64,000 bases of DNA from Chitinophagaceae bacterium (GTDB lineage Bacteria; Bacteroidota; Bacteroidia; Chitinophagales; Chitinophagaceae), in contig JADKHN010000001.1 of the NCBI GenBank assembly GCA_016721725.1, positions 868,001-932,000 of the forward strand. The letters are read 5' to 3'. The first letter of the stretch is position 1, and each line of letters begins with the position of its first letter. The notes under the pieces were generated by a model, which did not search any database, was not told the DNA's origin, and saw nothing but the letters and a program-made list of their open reading frames with translations. Below are positions 1 through 7,786 of this stretch, in pieces. A program made the translations under genes and the position numbers.

Positions 1-237
1 ATCTGGAAACTGGTCGGCGGCGAAGCCAGGATCATGACCAGCGATGATGATGAAGAGACGGTGAGCGAAGAACTTCACCCGGGCGATATTGTTCAGTTGG
101 GCAAGGGAAAGCGCCATCGCTTAATGGGTGCCGATGAAAGCTGGGGCATCGTGGCCGAGATCTGGCAACACACCGATGCGGATGATCCCAGCGATGAGGA
201 TGATATTGTGCGGCTGCAGGATGATTTCGGAAGATAA
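1..237 (+). CDS. cupin / mannose-6-phosphate isomerase-like protein, 3' part
   Basis: The reading frame is open from base 1 and ends at TAA 235-237, so only the last 78 codons are present and the start lies outside the window. The visible part begins IWKLVGGEARI, continues with a beta-strand/turn segment (HPGDIVQLGKGKRHRL) and ends EDDIVRLQDDFGR. That pattern of a cupin strand followed by an acidic DDIVR..DDxGR end is what small mannose-6-phosphate isomerase-like cupins show. Catalytic metal ligands would lie mostly upstream, so the enzyme activity cannot be judged. An inner ATG at 34 exists but the codons before it continue the same fold, so it is unlikely to be the start. The family call is inference from a fragment. 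Confidence 0.55.
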   Translation: MWKLVGGEARIMTSDDDEETVSEELHPGDIVQLGKGKRHRLMGADESWGIVAEIWQHTDADDPSDEDDIVRLQDDFGR

Positions 238-261
238 GAACCATTTGTTTAGCAAGGCTTC

Positions 262-321
262 GACGGGCTCAGCCTGACAAAGACGGGCTCAGCCTGACAA
301 AGACGGGCTCAGCCTGACAAA
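262..321. repeat. three tandem copies of a 20-bp unit
   Basis: The unit GACGGGCTCAGCCTGACAAA is repeated three times without change at 262-281, 282-301 and 302-321, preceded by a partial GCTTC. It is related to the CTTCGAC..GCTCAGCCTGACA intergenic repeats just downstream. There are no spacers, so it is a simple tandem expansion. Confidence 0.9.
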
Positions 322-355
322 AACGTTGACCACTCCATGCATAGAAAAGAGCCTG

Positions 356-498
356 TCACCTTCGCTTGTCACCCTGCCTGCCCCGCAGTATTGCGGGGAG
401 TTTGTCATCCTTCGCTTGTCACCCTGAGCTTGTCGAAGGGTTATCGAAGGGTGTCGAAGGGAATGTCACCCTGAGCTTGTCGAAGGATTGGCGAAGGG
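356..498. repeat. cluster of CCCTGAGCTTGTCGAAGG interspersed repeats
   Basis: Several full and partial copies of GTCACCCTGAGCTTGTCGAAGG lie here (around 417-440 and 466-487), with shorter derivatives such as TTCGCTTGTCACCCTG and TATCGAAGGGTGTCGAAGGG between them. A small hairpin CCCCGCAGTATTGCGGGG lies near 381-398. The cluster fills the gap between the cupin gene and the convergent helicase gene. No gene is supported; an open frame running through it is repeat sequence. Confidence 0.85.
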
Positions 499-518
499 CT
501 TCCACCGCGTTACTGATC

Positions 519-2975
519 TTATATTCGGTTAGCCGCCAGCACCATCTTCAACTCCCCGTAACTGAATCCCTCGGGCAGGTTTTCCATCAGGGTTTTATGG
601 CTGAGGTTGCCATGTATGGCCACCGCGTCTTGAACCAGTCTTTGCTTCTCTTGGCTGACGAGGTCATTGAGTTCGATCTCCCCCAAAGCAATGAAATGCG
701 TTAAATGGTTTTCAATGGTACCGATCGTCAGGTTTCGTTCTTTGGCGATCTCTGCCGGCTTTTTCCCCTGCTTATACAGTTCAAAGGAAACCGATTTGGT
801 ATCCACTTTGACCCCGCCGGTTTTCACTTTTCTTTCTCTTTTAGGTTCACCGGCTTTCGCGGAAATATTCGTTTCAAGCTGGTTTCGGCTGCAATATTCA
901 GCCACCGCATCGATGATATCGTCACCATATTTTTCCGCCTTGGCCTTGCCGAAACCGCTCAATAGTTGAAGGTCCTTTTTATTGAGCGGAAGGAAGGTGC
1001 AGATCTCCTTTAGCGCCGACTGGTTGGCCACCATGTAAATGGGAAGGCCGGTTTCCTCGCATACCATATCGCGCCAACGTTTCAGCGTGGCAAACAATTC
1101 CGGGTTCAGGGTATCGGTAACCACCTGTTTCTTTCCGCGGGCGTATGCGCTGATGTTGAACCGGGGGACCGAGAGCGCCAGTTTGTGTTTTAAGAATCCG
1201 GGAACGGTAAAGGGCCCGAGGCAATACTCCATAAAGTAATGGCCGATATGAAGGGCCTCGGCCAGTACTGAAAAACGCTCATCCACCGCATCAGCGCTTT
1301 CTTTATGTTCAGTGAGCAGCGGATGGTTTTTTAATTCGCTGATCAACTCTTTTAACAGGGGAATAAAATGCCGGGCAGCATCCCGGATCCTTTTTTGCAG
1401 CATTTCGTTTTTCTCAACGACAGACTCTTCTTTCATCAGTCCGTTCACCTGGTTCAGGAACTGAAGCCCCACAGCCTGAAGTGAAGAGATCCGCGATCGG
1501 TAATTTTGCGTCCAGCTTAACGCATCGGTATTTAATTGTTGTTGGTTTTGCCGGACCGCATCCAGCAAATGCTCAGCCGCCTCATTCATTATCCGGAAAG
1601 AAAAAAGTCCTTCCAGGAGTTCAAGTGTAAAAATTTGCCTGGCCCCCTCAAAACGCTCCGCCATAGAGCCCCGGTATTGAAGGCTTTGCTGACCCTTGGC
1701 GATATTTTCATTGCTGTAGATGGCCGTAGGCGGGATCTTGCTGAGCAGAACGATCCCCTCCAGGCTGGTACACCGGCTCAGGGCCACATAGACCTGCCCG
1801 CTGCTGAAAGCAGCGCCGGCATCGATCATCACCTTGTCGAACGTGAGTCCCTGGCTTTTATGTATGGTGATGGCCCAGGCCAGCCGCAACGGGTATTGGG
1901 TAAAACTGCCCAGCGTCTCCTGCTGTAATTTTCCGTCTGACCGGTTAAGGGTATAACGGGTATTCTCCCAGGTTTCCAAGCCTACTTCGATTTCTTCGCC
2001 ATCGCATTCCACGATGATCTTTTCGGTTTCCAATAATTTAACCCGGCCGATCTTTCCGTTGAAATACCGTTTACGCACCACATCGTTCTTCAGGAACATC
2101 ACCTGGGCGCCCTCTTTTAATACCAGCGAAGCCTCGGCGGGGTACATGTTCTCCGGAAATTCATCTTTGATGACCGCCGGATAGGTAAATGCAGAAGCGT
2201 GCAGTTTATGCAATTGCAACTGGTTGATCTGATCGGCCTGGTTATTATGCGAGGTCAGGGTGATATAGTTCTCTTCAGTCGGGGCAACGAACCCCGGATT
2301 GAACCTGAGGTGCAGATCTTCAAAATCATCCCCGGACATCTGGTTATTCCGAACCTTGTTCAGTAATCGTACAAAGCCATCTTCCTTCTGCCGGTAGATC
2401 TTTTCCAGTTCGATCAACAGCGGAGCCTGTTCTTTTACGGAAAGGCTGTCAAAGAAGAAGGGCGACGCATAATATTCGGAGAGGATGGACCATTCGGCGT
2501 TTTGGGCCACGGGGGGTAACTGGTAAAGGTCCCCGATGCACAGGAGCTGAACACCGCCAAAAGGGGCCTGGTGGTTACGCCTCACGCTTCTTAAGATCGC
2601 ATCGATGGCATCCATCACATCGCACCGGACCATACTCACTTCGTCGATGATCAGCAATTCCATTTTTCGCAACAATTGCTGACGTTGTTTATTGATCCTG
2701 ATCTTCGACAACAATTCGTCACGGCTTTGGCGCGTGGGTAAAAAAGGATGAAAAGGAAGCTGAAACAGGCTGTGGAGGGTAACCCCGCCCGCGTTGATGG
2801 CGGCCACACCGGTTGGGGCTGCAACGATGATATTCTTGGCCGCATGGTCCCGCAGGTATTTCAGGAAAGTGGTCTTTCCGGTCCCGGCTTTTCCCGTCAG
2901 AAAAATATTCTCGGAGGTCTCGGTAACAAAACGGAAAGCCAGGTCGAAGATCTCGTTACGCTCGATGGGTTGCAT
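519..2975 (-). CDS. PIF1-like AAA helicase with HRDC and C-terminal helix-turn-helix domains
   Basis: Superfamily 1B DNA helicase of about 818 residues. The N-terminus has a Walker A motif (GKAGTGKTT, near residue 19-27), then APTGVAA and the Walker B LLIIDEVSMV, and the middle carries the late helicase motif ITIHKSQGLTFD followed by VALSRC, the usual RecD/PIF1 order. After an alpha-helical linker comes an HRDC-like domain (LLSGFGKAKAEKYG). The last ~90 residues have the layout of a helix-turn-helix found at the end of RecQ-type proteins (KPAEIAKERNLTIGTIENHL). I chose ATG 2975 (MQPIERNEIF): the longer start at 3062 would run through the terminator hairpin behind ssb and overlap ssb. It lies downstream of ssb on the same strand. 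The likely role is DNA unwinding in repair or replication restart; the exact substrate is unknown. Confidence 0.88.
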   Translation of the reverse strand: MQPIERNEIFDLAFRFVTETSENIFLTGKAGTGKTTFLKYLRDHAAKNIIVAAPTGVAAINAGGVTLHSLFQLPFHPFLPTRQSRDELLSKIRINKQRQQLLRKMELLIIDEVSMVRCDVMDAIDAILRSVRRNHQAPFGGVQLLCIGDLYQLPPVAQNAEWSILSEYYASPFFFDSLSVKEQAPLLIELEKIYRQKEDGFVRLLNKVRNNQMSGDDFEDLHLRFNPGFVAPTEENYITLTSHNNQADQINQLQLHKLHASAFTYPAVIKDEFPENMYPAEASLVLKEGAQVMFLKNDVVRKRYFNGKIGRVKLLETEKIIVECDGEEIEVGLETWENTRYTLNRSDGKLQQETLGSFTQYPLRLAWAITIHKSQGLTFDKVMIDAGAAFSSGQVYVALSRCTSLEGIVLLSKIPPTAIYSNENIAKGQQSLQYRGSMAERFEGARQIFTLELLEGLFSFRIMNEAAEHLLDAVRQNQQQLNTDALSWTQNYRSRISSLQAVGLQFLNQVNGLMKEESVVEKNEMLQKRIRDAARHFIPLLKELISELKNHPLLTEHKESADAVDERFSVLAEALHIGHYFMEYCLGPFTVPGFLKHKLALSVPRFNISAYARGKKQVVTDTLNPELFATLKRWRDMVCEETGLPIYMVANQSALKEICTFLPLNKKDLQLLSGFGKAKAEKYGDDIIDAVAEYCSRNQLETNISAKAGEPKRERKVKTGGVKVDTKSVSFELYKQGKKPAEIAKERNLTIGTIENHLTHFIALGEIELNDLVSQEKQRLVQDAVAIHGNLSHKTLMENLPEGFSYGELKMVLAANRI

Positions 2976-2987
2976 ATGAATAAAGAT

Positions 2988-3028
2988 AGAAAGAAAAAGA
3001 GCACGGGCACGATTCAGCCCATGCTCTT
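2988..3028 (-). terminator. intrinsic terminator behind ssb
   Basis: On the minus strand a 12-bp stem with one mismatch (AAGAGCATGGGC / GCCCGTGCTCTT, 3017-3028 with 2997-3008) with an 8-base loop is followed directly by TTTTCTTTC. It ends 15 bases after the ssb stop and 13 bases before the helicase start, so it should separate or attenuate the two genes. Confidence 0.75.
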
Positions 3029-3042
3029 GGAGTCGGGGAGAC

Positions 3043-3387
3043 TTAACCGGAGGCTTTTTCACCCATCAGCAACATTTCATTCACCTGGATCTCGGTGAAG
3101 TATTTTTTGTTGCCGTCCTTGTCGGTATAGTTGCGGCTGATCAGTTTGCCTTCGATCGCCACTTCCTTACCCTTGGTTAAATACTTTTCGGCGAGTTCCG
3201 CCAGTTTTCCCCAGGCAACGAGGTTGTGCCAGGTGGTTTCTTTCACCTTTTCGCCCTTGGCGTTCCGGTAAACCTCATTGGTGGCAACACTGAACTTGGC
3301 CAGTTTTTTACCGGACTCGGTATGCTTGATCTCGGGCGCCAGGCCCAGGTTGCCGATCAGTTGAACCTTGTTTCTTAAAGCGTTCAT
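3043..3387 (-). CDS. ssb: single-stranded DNA-binding protein, short form
   Basis: OB-fold SSB of 114 residues. It begins MNALRNKVQLIGNLG and has the family landmarks KFSVATNE, TTWHNLVAWGKLAE, KGKEVAIEGKLISRNYTDKDG and FTEIQVNEMLLM. It binds single-stranded DNA, probably as a tetramer. Housekeeping SSBs carry a disordered linker and an acidic tip (DDIPF type) that recruits partners; this one stops at LLMGEKASG right after the fold, so it has no such tail. It may therefore be a second, specialised copy, with the main ssb elsewhere in the genome. The next gene on the same strand is a PIF1-like helicase, with a terminator between. Start ATG 3387 is the only sensible one. Confidence 0.93.
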   Translation of the reverse strand: MNALRNKVQLIGNLGLAPEIKHTESGKKLAKFSVATNEVYRNAKGEKVKETTWHNLVAWGKLAELAEKYLTKGKEVAIEGKLISRNYTDKDGNKKYFTEIQVNEMLLMGEKASG

Positions 3388-3694
3388 GATTTTTTGATTT
3401 GTGCTTCCCCGGCTTTTTCAACGGTTCCGCGGTTAATGAATCTATTTCAACCTTCCGGATCAGACGTCATGATCCGTTGATAAAACAAATATCAGGCGGT
3501 GAAAATCCCCTACCCGGAGAATAAACCTGTATTTACATTTATACCTGCGTATAAACGGATATGAGGAAGGAGGCTGGGTGAAAAGAAAGGGAGAGTATAC
3601 GATTAGCCAGGAGGTTTAGATTCCTCTTTCGTCGGAATGACTGAAGGGAGGCGCCCCGTAATGAAACATCAATAAATAAACAAAACCATACACC
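3388..3694. other. intergenic region between divergent ssb and zinc-ribbon gene
   Basis: About 307 bases without a convincing gene. It should hold the promoters of both divergent genes, but I see no clear consensus box. A copy of the ATTCCTC..CGTCGGAATGAC interspersed repeat lies near 3619-3643; an antisense frame through this region is a shadow. Confidence 0.6.
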
Positions 3695-4087
3695 ATGATA
3701 CACCCTATGCTCACCACACAACAAATCCTGAAAGGCTGCAAAAAATGCGGCAAAACGCTCAAAGGCCGAAGCGATAAGAAATTCTGCGACGACTACTGCC
3801 GTTCTTCGTTCAACAATGAACTCAAGAGCGTCAGCAATAACCTGGTCAGGAATATCAATAATGCGCTGGCCCGGAACAGGCGAATTTTGGAAAACCTGTT
3901 GCCCCGGGATGGCCAGAAAGCGAAAGTGAACCGGGAAAAATTGATCCAGCAGGGCTTTCAATTCCGGTATTTCACCCACACTTCAACCAACCGGAAAGGG
4001 AACCCCTGTTATTATTGCTATGAATATGGTTACCTGCCTCTGGAAAATAACTGGCTGCTTTTGTTAAAGCGGGAAGAAGAAGAATAG
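3695..4087 (+). CDS. small zinc-ribbon protein of unknown function
   Basis: 130 residues. The N-terminal third holds a CxxC...CxxxC finger (CKKCGKTLKGRSDKKFC then DDYCRSSFNN), like the treble-clef/MYM-type fingers of small Bacteroidota proteins. A basic helical segment follows (NNLVRNINNALARNRRIL) and a C-terminal part rich in aromatic residues has a second Cys pair (GNPCYYCYEYGYLPL). The basic helix and finger would suit nucleic-acid binding, but that is inference. ATG 3695 and ATG 3707 (MLTTQQIL) are both possible starts. The gene is convergent with the ABC membrane protein, with only 5 bases between stop codons. Confidence 0.75.
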   Translation: MIHPMLTTQQILKGCKKCGKTLKGRSDKKFCDDYCRSSFNNELKSVSNNLVRNINNALARNRRILENLLPRDGQKAKVNREKLIQQGFQFRYFTHTSTNRKGNPCYYCYEYGYLPLENNWLLLLKREEEE

Positions 4088-4092
4088 GATGT

Positions 4093-5031
4093 CTATGCGC
4101 TAAACTCGGGGATCGGGTTAAGCTGTTGCCCGGAAGTTGCATTTTCCAGGATCCGTTTTTTGTCTTCCGGAAAGTCTTCCACCTGTAATTCGATCCGGCG
4201 GGTGATGTCACTCAGAGAAGTGAGCCGTTGAACGGTGTAGGGAATGGTATCGAGCCCCTTGGTGAAATTGGTCACGTAAAAAAAGATACCGACGATATTA
4301 CCGGCAGCGATGGCCGGCCCGGTCACTTTATAGGTGATCAGCAGGCTGGCGCCCAGGACGATCATGACCAGTAATTCCATGAAACCGAAGTTCCAGGCCT
4401 CCTGGTTGCTGATACGGATCTGCCATTTGCGCAGGTTGTTATAATGATCGTGCATGGATTTACGGTCGCCGCTGGCAATGATATCCACCTGCTGTTCCAG
4501 TTCATCGTTCTTCTTCTTGTTCAGGAACATCATCCTTTTGCCATATACCCGGCTGATCAGAATGACGGGGATCAAGACCGAAAGGCAGAGGACCACCACG
4601 GTGGAGTCGTAAAAATAGAGGAGGACCAGGGATCCAAAGATATTATAGACCGCTTCGATCACGTAGACCAGGTCGAACTCCAGGAAATCCACGAACTCCC
4701 GGGCCAGGGTGGAATGTGCGCTCAATTTGCTGACGTCGGCCTTATAGATCCGGCGACTGAGGAACTTGGTGACCAGGGATACATAGATGGCGGAATAGGT
4801 CCTGGTATCATACATGTGACGAAGCGTACCAATGATCAGCCAGGCCACATGAACCACGGAGAGAATGATGAGCCCCCGATAACTTCCCTTGAGCAGGTCG
4901 TTGATGGCCTCCCCCAAAAAGAAGGGACGAAGCAGGGCGCCCAGCATTTCCAGGGAAAACAAGATATAGGTGAACACCAGCTGATTCCGGTGCTTGTTCA
5001 TTAAACTCCTTAAGATCTGAAAGCGACTCAT
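4093..5031 (-). CDS. ABC transporter six-transmembrane domain protein without ATPase domain
   Basis: 312 residues with the helix layout of an exporter-type ABC membrane domain: hydrophobic helices near residues 18-35, 55-70, 128-160 and 220-255, with a soluble coupling stretch (KKKNDELEQQVDIIASGDRKSMHDHYNNLRKWQ is the central helix-rich loop, given here only in part by its ends KKKNDELEQ and YNNLRKWQ). The sequence ends after residue 312 (NPIPEFSA) with no Walker A, signature or Walker B motif, and no ATPase gene is adjacent. It matches the class of stand-alone six-TM ABC membrane proteins. Whether it works with an ATPase encoded elsewhere or has another role cannot be seen. Confidence 0.75.
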   Translation of the reverse strand: MSRFQILRSLMNKHRNQLVFTYILFSLEMLGALLRPFFLGEAINDLLKGSYRGLIILSVVHVAWLIIGTLRHMYDTRTYSAIYVSLVTKFLSRRIYKADVSKLSAHSTLAREFVDFLEFDLVYVIEAVYNIFGSLVLLYFYDSTVVVLCLSVLIPVILISRVYGKRMMFLNKKKNDELEQQVDIIASGDRKSMHDHYNNLRKWQIRISNQEAWNFGFMELLVMIVLGASLLITYKVTGPAIAAGNIVGIFFYVTNFTKGLDTIPYTVQRLTSLSDITRRIELQVEDFPEDKKRILENATSGQQLNPIPEFSA

Positions 5032-5164
5032 GGGTATTGTTCTAATGGTTCAAAAAATGCCGAATTCTTCAAATTTTCGCCTGTAACGCCGTAGATACGG
5101 GGTTGCATCCGAAAATTGCAGTGTGGAATTTAACGGGTTAGTACTAAGACCGAAAGATGTTGGG

Positions 5165-6319
5165 TTAGTTTAAAGCGCGGCCGGTTTTTTCTCTTTCGGT
5201 TACGGAATTACCGGGAATGCCGGTGATCAGGCCGCTGCAATTGGGTGATCCGCACCGGCAGGTAAAGGGTTCCATGGTCTCGTCCAGGAAGGACGCGTAG
5301 TTTAGGGTCAGTTCTTCGCCTTTCTTGATATCCCGCAGCGCGATCACATTCAGTCCGGAATATCCGGTATTGGCATCGCAACTGTGGTTTTGAGGAGCCC
5401 ATCCGCCGGGATTATCATCCCAGAGCAAATATACCTCATTACTGAGGGGGTAAGCGTATTTTGCAAAGATTTCCTGTTCCTTAACAGTCCAGTTCTGGTC
5501 AACATGCCGCTTGGTAACGATGCGGTGATTCTTCTCTTCTCCGTTGAATATCAATTCGTTAGCAAAGATATCCTGGGTAGCGTAGATCCCATAACCGTCG
5601 ATGGAATTGCCCTTCATCCGGTATTTCTTCTGTTTGCGGGCATGGCGGGCAATCCCCTCACTGATGATCTGCTTCAGGAAGTTCTGTTGCCCGAAGCCAT
5701 CGTGTTTGAGGATATAATCCGCGCTGCCTTCATAACCATCCTTATAAAAGACCGAACAGGTAAAATTGATCTCTAAAAAGTAAACCTCCTTCTTTTCATT
5801 TACCCTGAAATCCAGCCGGGCGTACCCCACCCCGCCGAAGCTTCGGAAGATCCGGGCCGCCGATTCTTTCAGTTCCCTTTCCAATTCCGGATCGTTACAC
5901 GCGATATTGGCATTGGGATGCAGCTCCGAGGTTTTGAGCGCATAGGTCTTGAACTGGTTGCCTTCCGGGAAAATGTATTCCACCGGCTTGAAAATGGTCT
6001 CGGTCTTTCCGTCGGCATTGGCCGCCAGCATCACCGTGAACTCCCTGCCGCTGATATATTCTTCCACCAGCAGCGGACCGTATTCAGGCAGGATGGCACT
6101 GACCTTTTCTTTCAGGGCTTGCAGATCCTGAACCAGGCTGTTCTCGTCCACACCCAGGCTGTCTCCCGCCTTTGCAGGTTTTACAAAGAGGGGAAATACC
6201 AGGCCCTTACAGGATTCTTCCAACTCCTCCTCATTTTCGATCAGCGCATAGGCGGGCGTTTTGACGCCTTCGGCATAAGCGACATATTTCATCAGTTCCT
6301 TGGGCGGATCATATAACAA
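5165..6319 (-). CDS. ATP-grasp ligase fused to a SET domain (main open part; frame broken upstream)
   Basis: This frame holds most of a fusion enzyme. Residues 1-225 are an ATP-grasp fold of the D-Ala-D-Ala ligase type: FPLFVKPAKAGDSLGV (ATP-binding strand), LLVEEYISGREFTVM, and the metal-binding end YARLDFRV...FLEINF. Residues 234-365 are a SET methyltransferase: GYGIYATQDI, NHSCDANT (311-318), KKGEELTLNYASF and a post-SET zinc cluster CRCGSPNCSG. The frame is open upstream of this ATG as far as about 6433, where the N-terminal ~54 residues continue in another frame (6597-6436). Joined by one added base, the protein would be about 477 residues. It is the third gene of a SET / ATP-grasp / ATP-grasp-SET operon. 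A ligation coupled to lysine or N-terminal methylation is inferred; the substrate is unknown. Confidence 0.82.
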   Translation of the reverse strand: MLYDPPKELMKYVAYAEGVKTPAYALIENEEELEESCKGLVFPLFVKPAKAGDSLGVDENSLVQDLQALKEKVSAILPEYGPLLVEEYISGREFTVMLAANADGKTETIFKPVEYIFPEGNQFKTYALKTSELHPNANIACNDPELERELKESAARIFRSFGGVGYARLDFRVNEKKEVYFLEINFTCSVFYKDGYEGSADYILKHDGFGQQNFLKQIISEGIARHARKQKKYRMKGNSIDGYGIYATQDIFANELIFNGEEKNHRIVTKRHVDQNWTVKEQEIFAKYAYPLSNEVYLLWDDNPGGWAPQNHSCDANTGYSGLNVIALRDIKKGEELTLNYASFLDETMEPFTCRCGSPNCSGLITGIPGNSVTEREKTGRALN

Positions 6320-6345
6320 AGAGGTGGGTCCAGTGAATGGAAGAT

Positions 6346-6597
6346 TCAGTAGTTCAAGCGAATAAATGACATCGATGGAAGGAACCTCCCATTCGAGATA
6401 TCCCTCACAGAGATTGACGAAGATGTCGAACTTCTTTTACCGAGTTCCTTTAGCTGGCGGTAAGTAGTGAGTTTGTTCAGGGATACGTGTTCAAATTCCT
6501 CTCCGGGCAATAAAGCAGACAGGTCCCGTGCGGGATCATAGTTCTTATAATCAACATCAGAAGTTGAGTAATCGGGTTGCAGCACGCAAATTTTCAT
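6346..6597 (-). pseudogene. N-terminal fragment of the ATP-grasp-SET gene, separated by a frameshift
   Basis: This frame starts MKICVLQPDYSTSDVDYK and is a good match to the N-terminal Rossmann-like part of a D-Ala-D-Ala ligase-type enzyme up to LKELGK. After that it turns to Ser-rich nonsense. Reading on in the neighbouring frame gives KKFDIFVNLCEGYLEWEVP and leads straight into the downstream gene. The break maps to a run of four T (6435-6438, A on the coding strand); one extra base there restores a single gene 6597-5165. It may be a real mutation or an assembly error in a homopolymer. It starts 27 bases after the stop of the upstream ATP-grasp gene. Confidence 0.8.
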
Positions 6598-6624
6598 ATC
6601 GGGTTATTTTTCGCTGGGCGATGC

Positions 6625-7779
6625 CTATATGCCCAGGGAGCCTTTGCGTTTCAATGAACGGGCTGCCGTTTTTTTTCTTTGATAAGCATCATTGATGATG
6701 GCCACCACCAGTTGCGTGAAGGTTTTTCCGTTCAGCCGGAGGATCGCGCCGATGGAAGTATAATCCTCGTCTTCGCTCAGTCCGCACTGCGCATTCACTT
6801 CCAGTACAAAGATCTTCCCGGTCTCCTTGTCCATTCGAAGGTCCACACGCGTATAGCCCCTTCCTTTGGTGGCCACATAAGCATCCCGGCTGAGTTTTTT
6901 TATCTCCCCGATCAATGACGCATCCGGTAAGGCGTATTCGTAAAAATTTCCCTGGTTGGGCATGGCCTCTTCTTCCTCATAGATCTCCCAGAGCCGGTCA
7001 AAGCTCAGGAATTTTTCTTTGTCAGGAAGCGAGGGATGAAAGATCCTTTCTACCGGATCATAGACCTTGGCTTTCTCGGGCTGGTCATAGGATCCGGCAA
7101 TGAGCACGGTGTATTCGGGTCCGTTGATGAAAGATTCGGCCACAATGCCATCGCTGACGAGTTCCCATCCGCGGTATCCCTTGAACATATTTTCCACCTG
7201 TTCTTTCAATTCCGTCCCGTTGCTGACCACATTCCTAACCCCAACCCCCATGCTGCCTCCCGAGACGGAGGGTTTAACGATGAGGGGGGAGCCGAGTTTA
7301 TCAAACAAACCATCCAGGTTCTGTTCCCGGCTGGTGATGGGTTCCCAGGGGGCATTGGGCACACCGGCTTCATCAAAGGCCCTTTTCATCGGTATCTTCG
7401 ATGTGGTGATGCGGTAAAAATATTCGTCGGCCCCGGTATAGATCAATCCTTTTTCTTCCAGGAGTTTCACTACCGAGATGCCGGGGGTACCGTTCACCTC
7501 ATCCCCGTCACAGAGGTTGAATACGATATGAGTCCTGCTGTCTTTGGCGCTTTCCGCAGCGATCCGGTTGATGATCTTCGGGTAGTCCGTGATGGTGACG
7601 GGTTGCCATTTCCAGGGAACGTCGAGTTCGTTGAAGGTCCGGGTATATTCCGCGATGCTCTGGGAAAAATCATAATAATAATCAATATTGGCATCCTTGC
7701 TTTCGAGATGGGGCGCCAATACCCATACGAATAACTGGTTCAGGGGTATGGCCGACAAGAAAGGATGGGAAGGAGACAT
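6625..7779 (-). CDS. D-Ala-D-Ala ligase-like ATP-grasp protein
   Basis: 384 residues. An N-terminal domain with FNLCDGDEVNGTPG, the place where Ddl proteins have their substrate loop, is followed by the ATP-grasp core: KIPMKRAFDEAGVPNAPW, SPLIVKPSVSGGSMGVGV, VAESFINGPEYTVLIAG and the metal site RVDLRMDKETG...FVLEVNAQCG. These are the ATP- and Mg-binding elements of carboxylate-amine ligases. It differs from housekeeping Ddl in its N-terminal region and has a long insert with FHPSLPDKEKFLSFDRLWEI. It follows the SET gene by 7 bases and precedes the ATP-grasp-SET gene by 27, so the three are one operon. It probably forms an amide bond with an amino acid or peptide; which one is not visible. Confidence 0.85.
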   Translation of the reverse strand: MSPSHPFLSAIPLNQLFVWVLAPHLESKDANIDYYYDFSQSIAEYTRTFNELDVPWKWQPVTITDYPKIINRIAAESAKDSRTHIVFNLCDGDEVNGTPGISVVKLLEEKGLIYTGADEYFYRITTSKIPMKRAFDEAGVPNAPWEPITSREQNLDGLFDKLGSPLIVKPSVSGGSMGVGVRNVVSNGTELKEQVENMFKGYRGWELVSDGIVAESFINGPEYTVLIAGSYDQPEKAKVYDPVERIFHPSLPDKEKFLSFDRLWEIYEEEEAMPNQGNFYEYALPDASLIGEIKKLSRDAYVATKGRGYTRVDLRMDKETGKIFVLEVNAQCGLSEDEDYTSIGAILRLNGKTFTQLVVAIINDAYQRKKTAARSLKRKGSLGI

Positions 7780-7786
7780 GTTGGGC

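Noticed and set aside
262..321. Three 20-base repeats as a possible CRISPR array
   Set aside because: The copies are directly joined with no spacers and no cas genes are nearby.
366..704. Plus-strand open frame across 366-704
   Set aside because: It runs through the interspersed repeats and into the helicase gene on the other strand; the translation resembles no protein.
2976..3062. Longer start of the helicase at 3062
   Set aside because: It would translate the terminator hairpin of ssb and overlap the ssb stop; ATG 2975 gives the family-like start.
6430..6440. Programmed -1 frameshifting in the ATP-grasp-SET gene
   Set aside because: The site lacks a proper X XXY YYZ heptamer and a following stem; a lost base in a short run explains it more simply.
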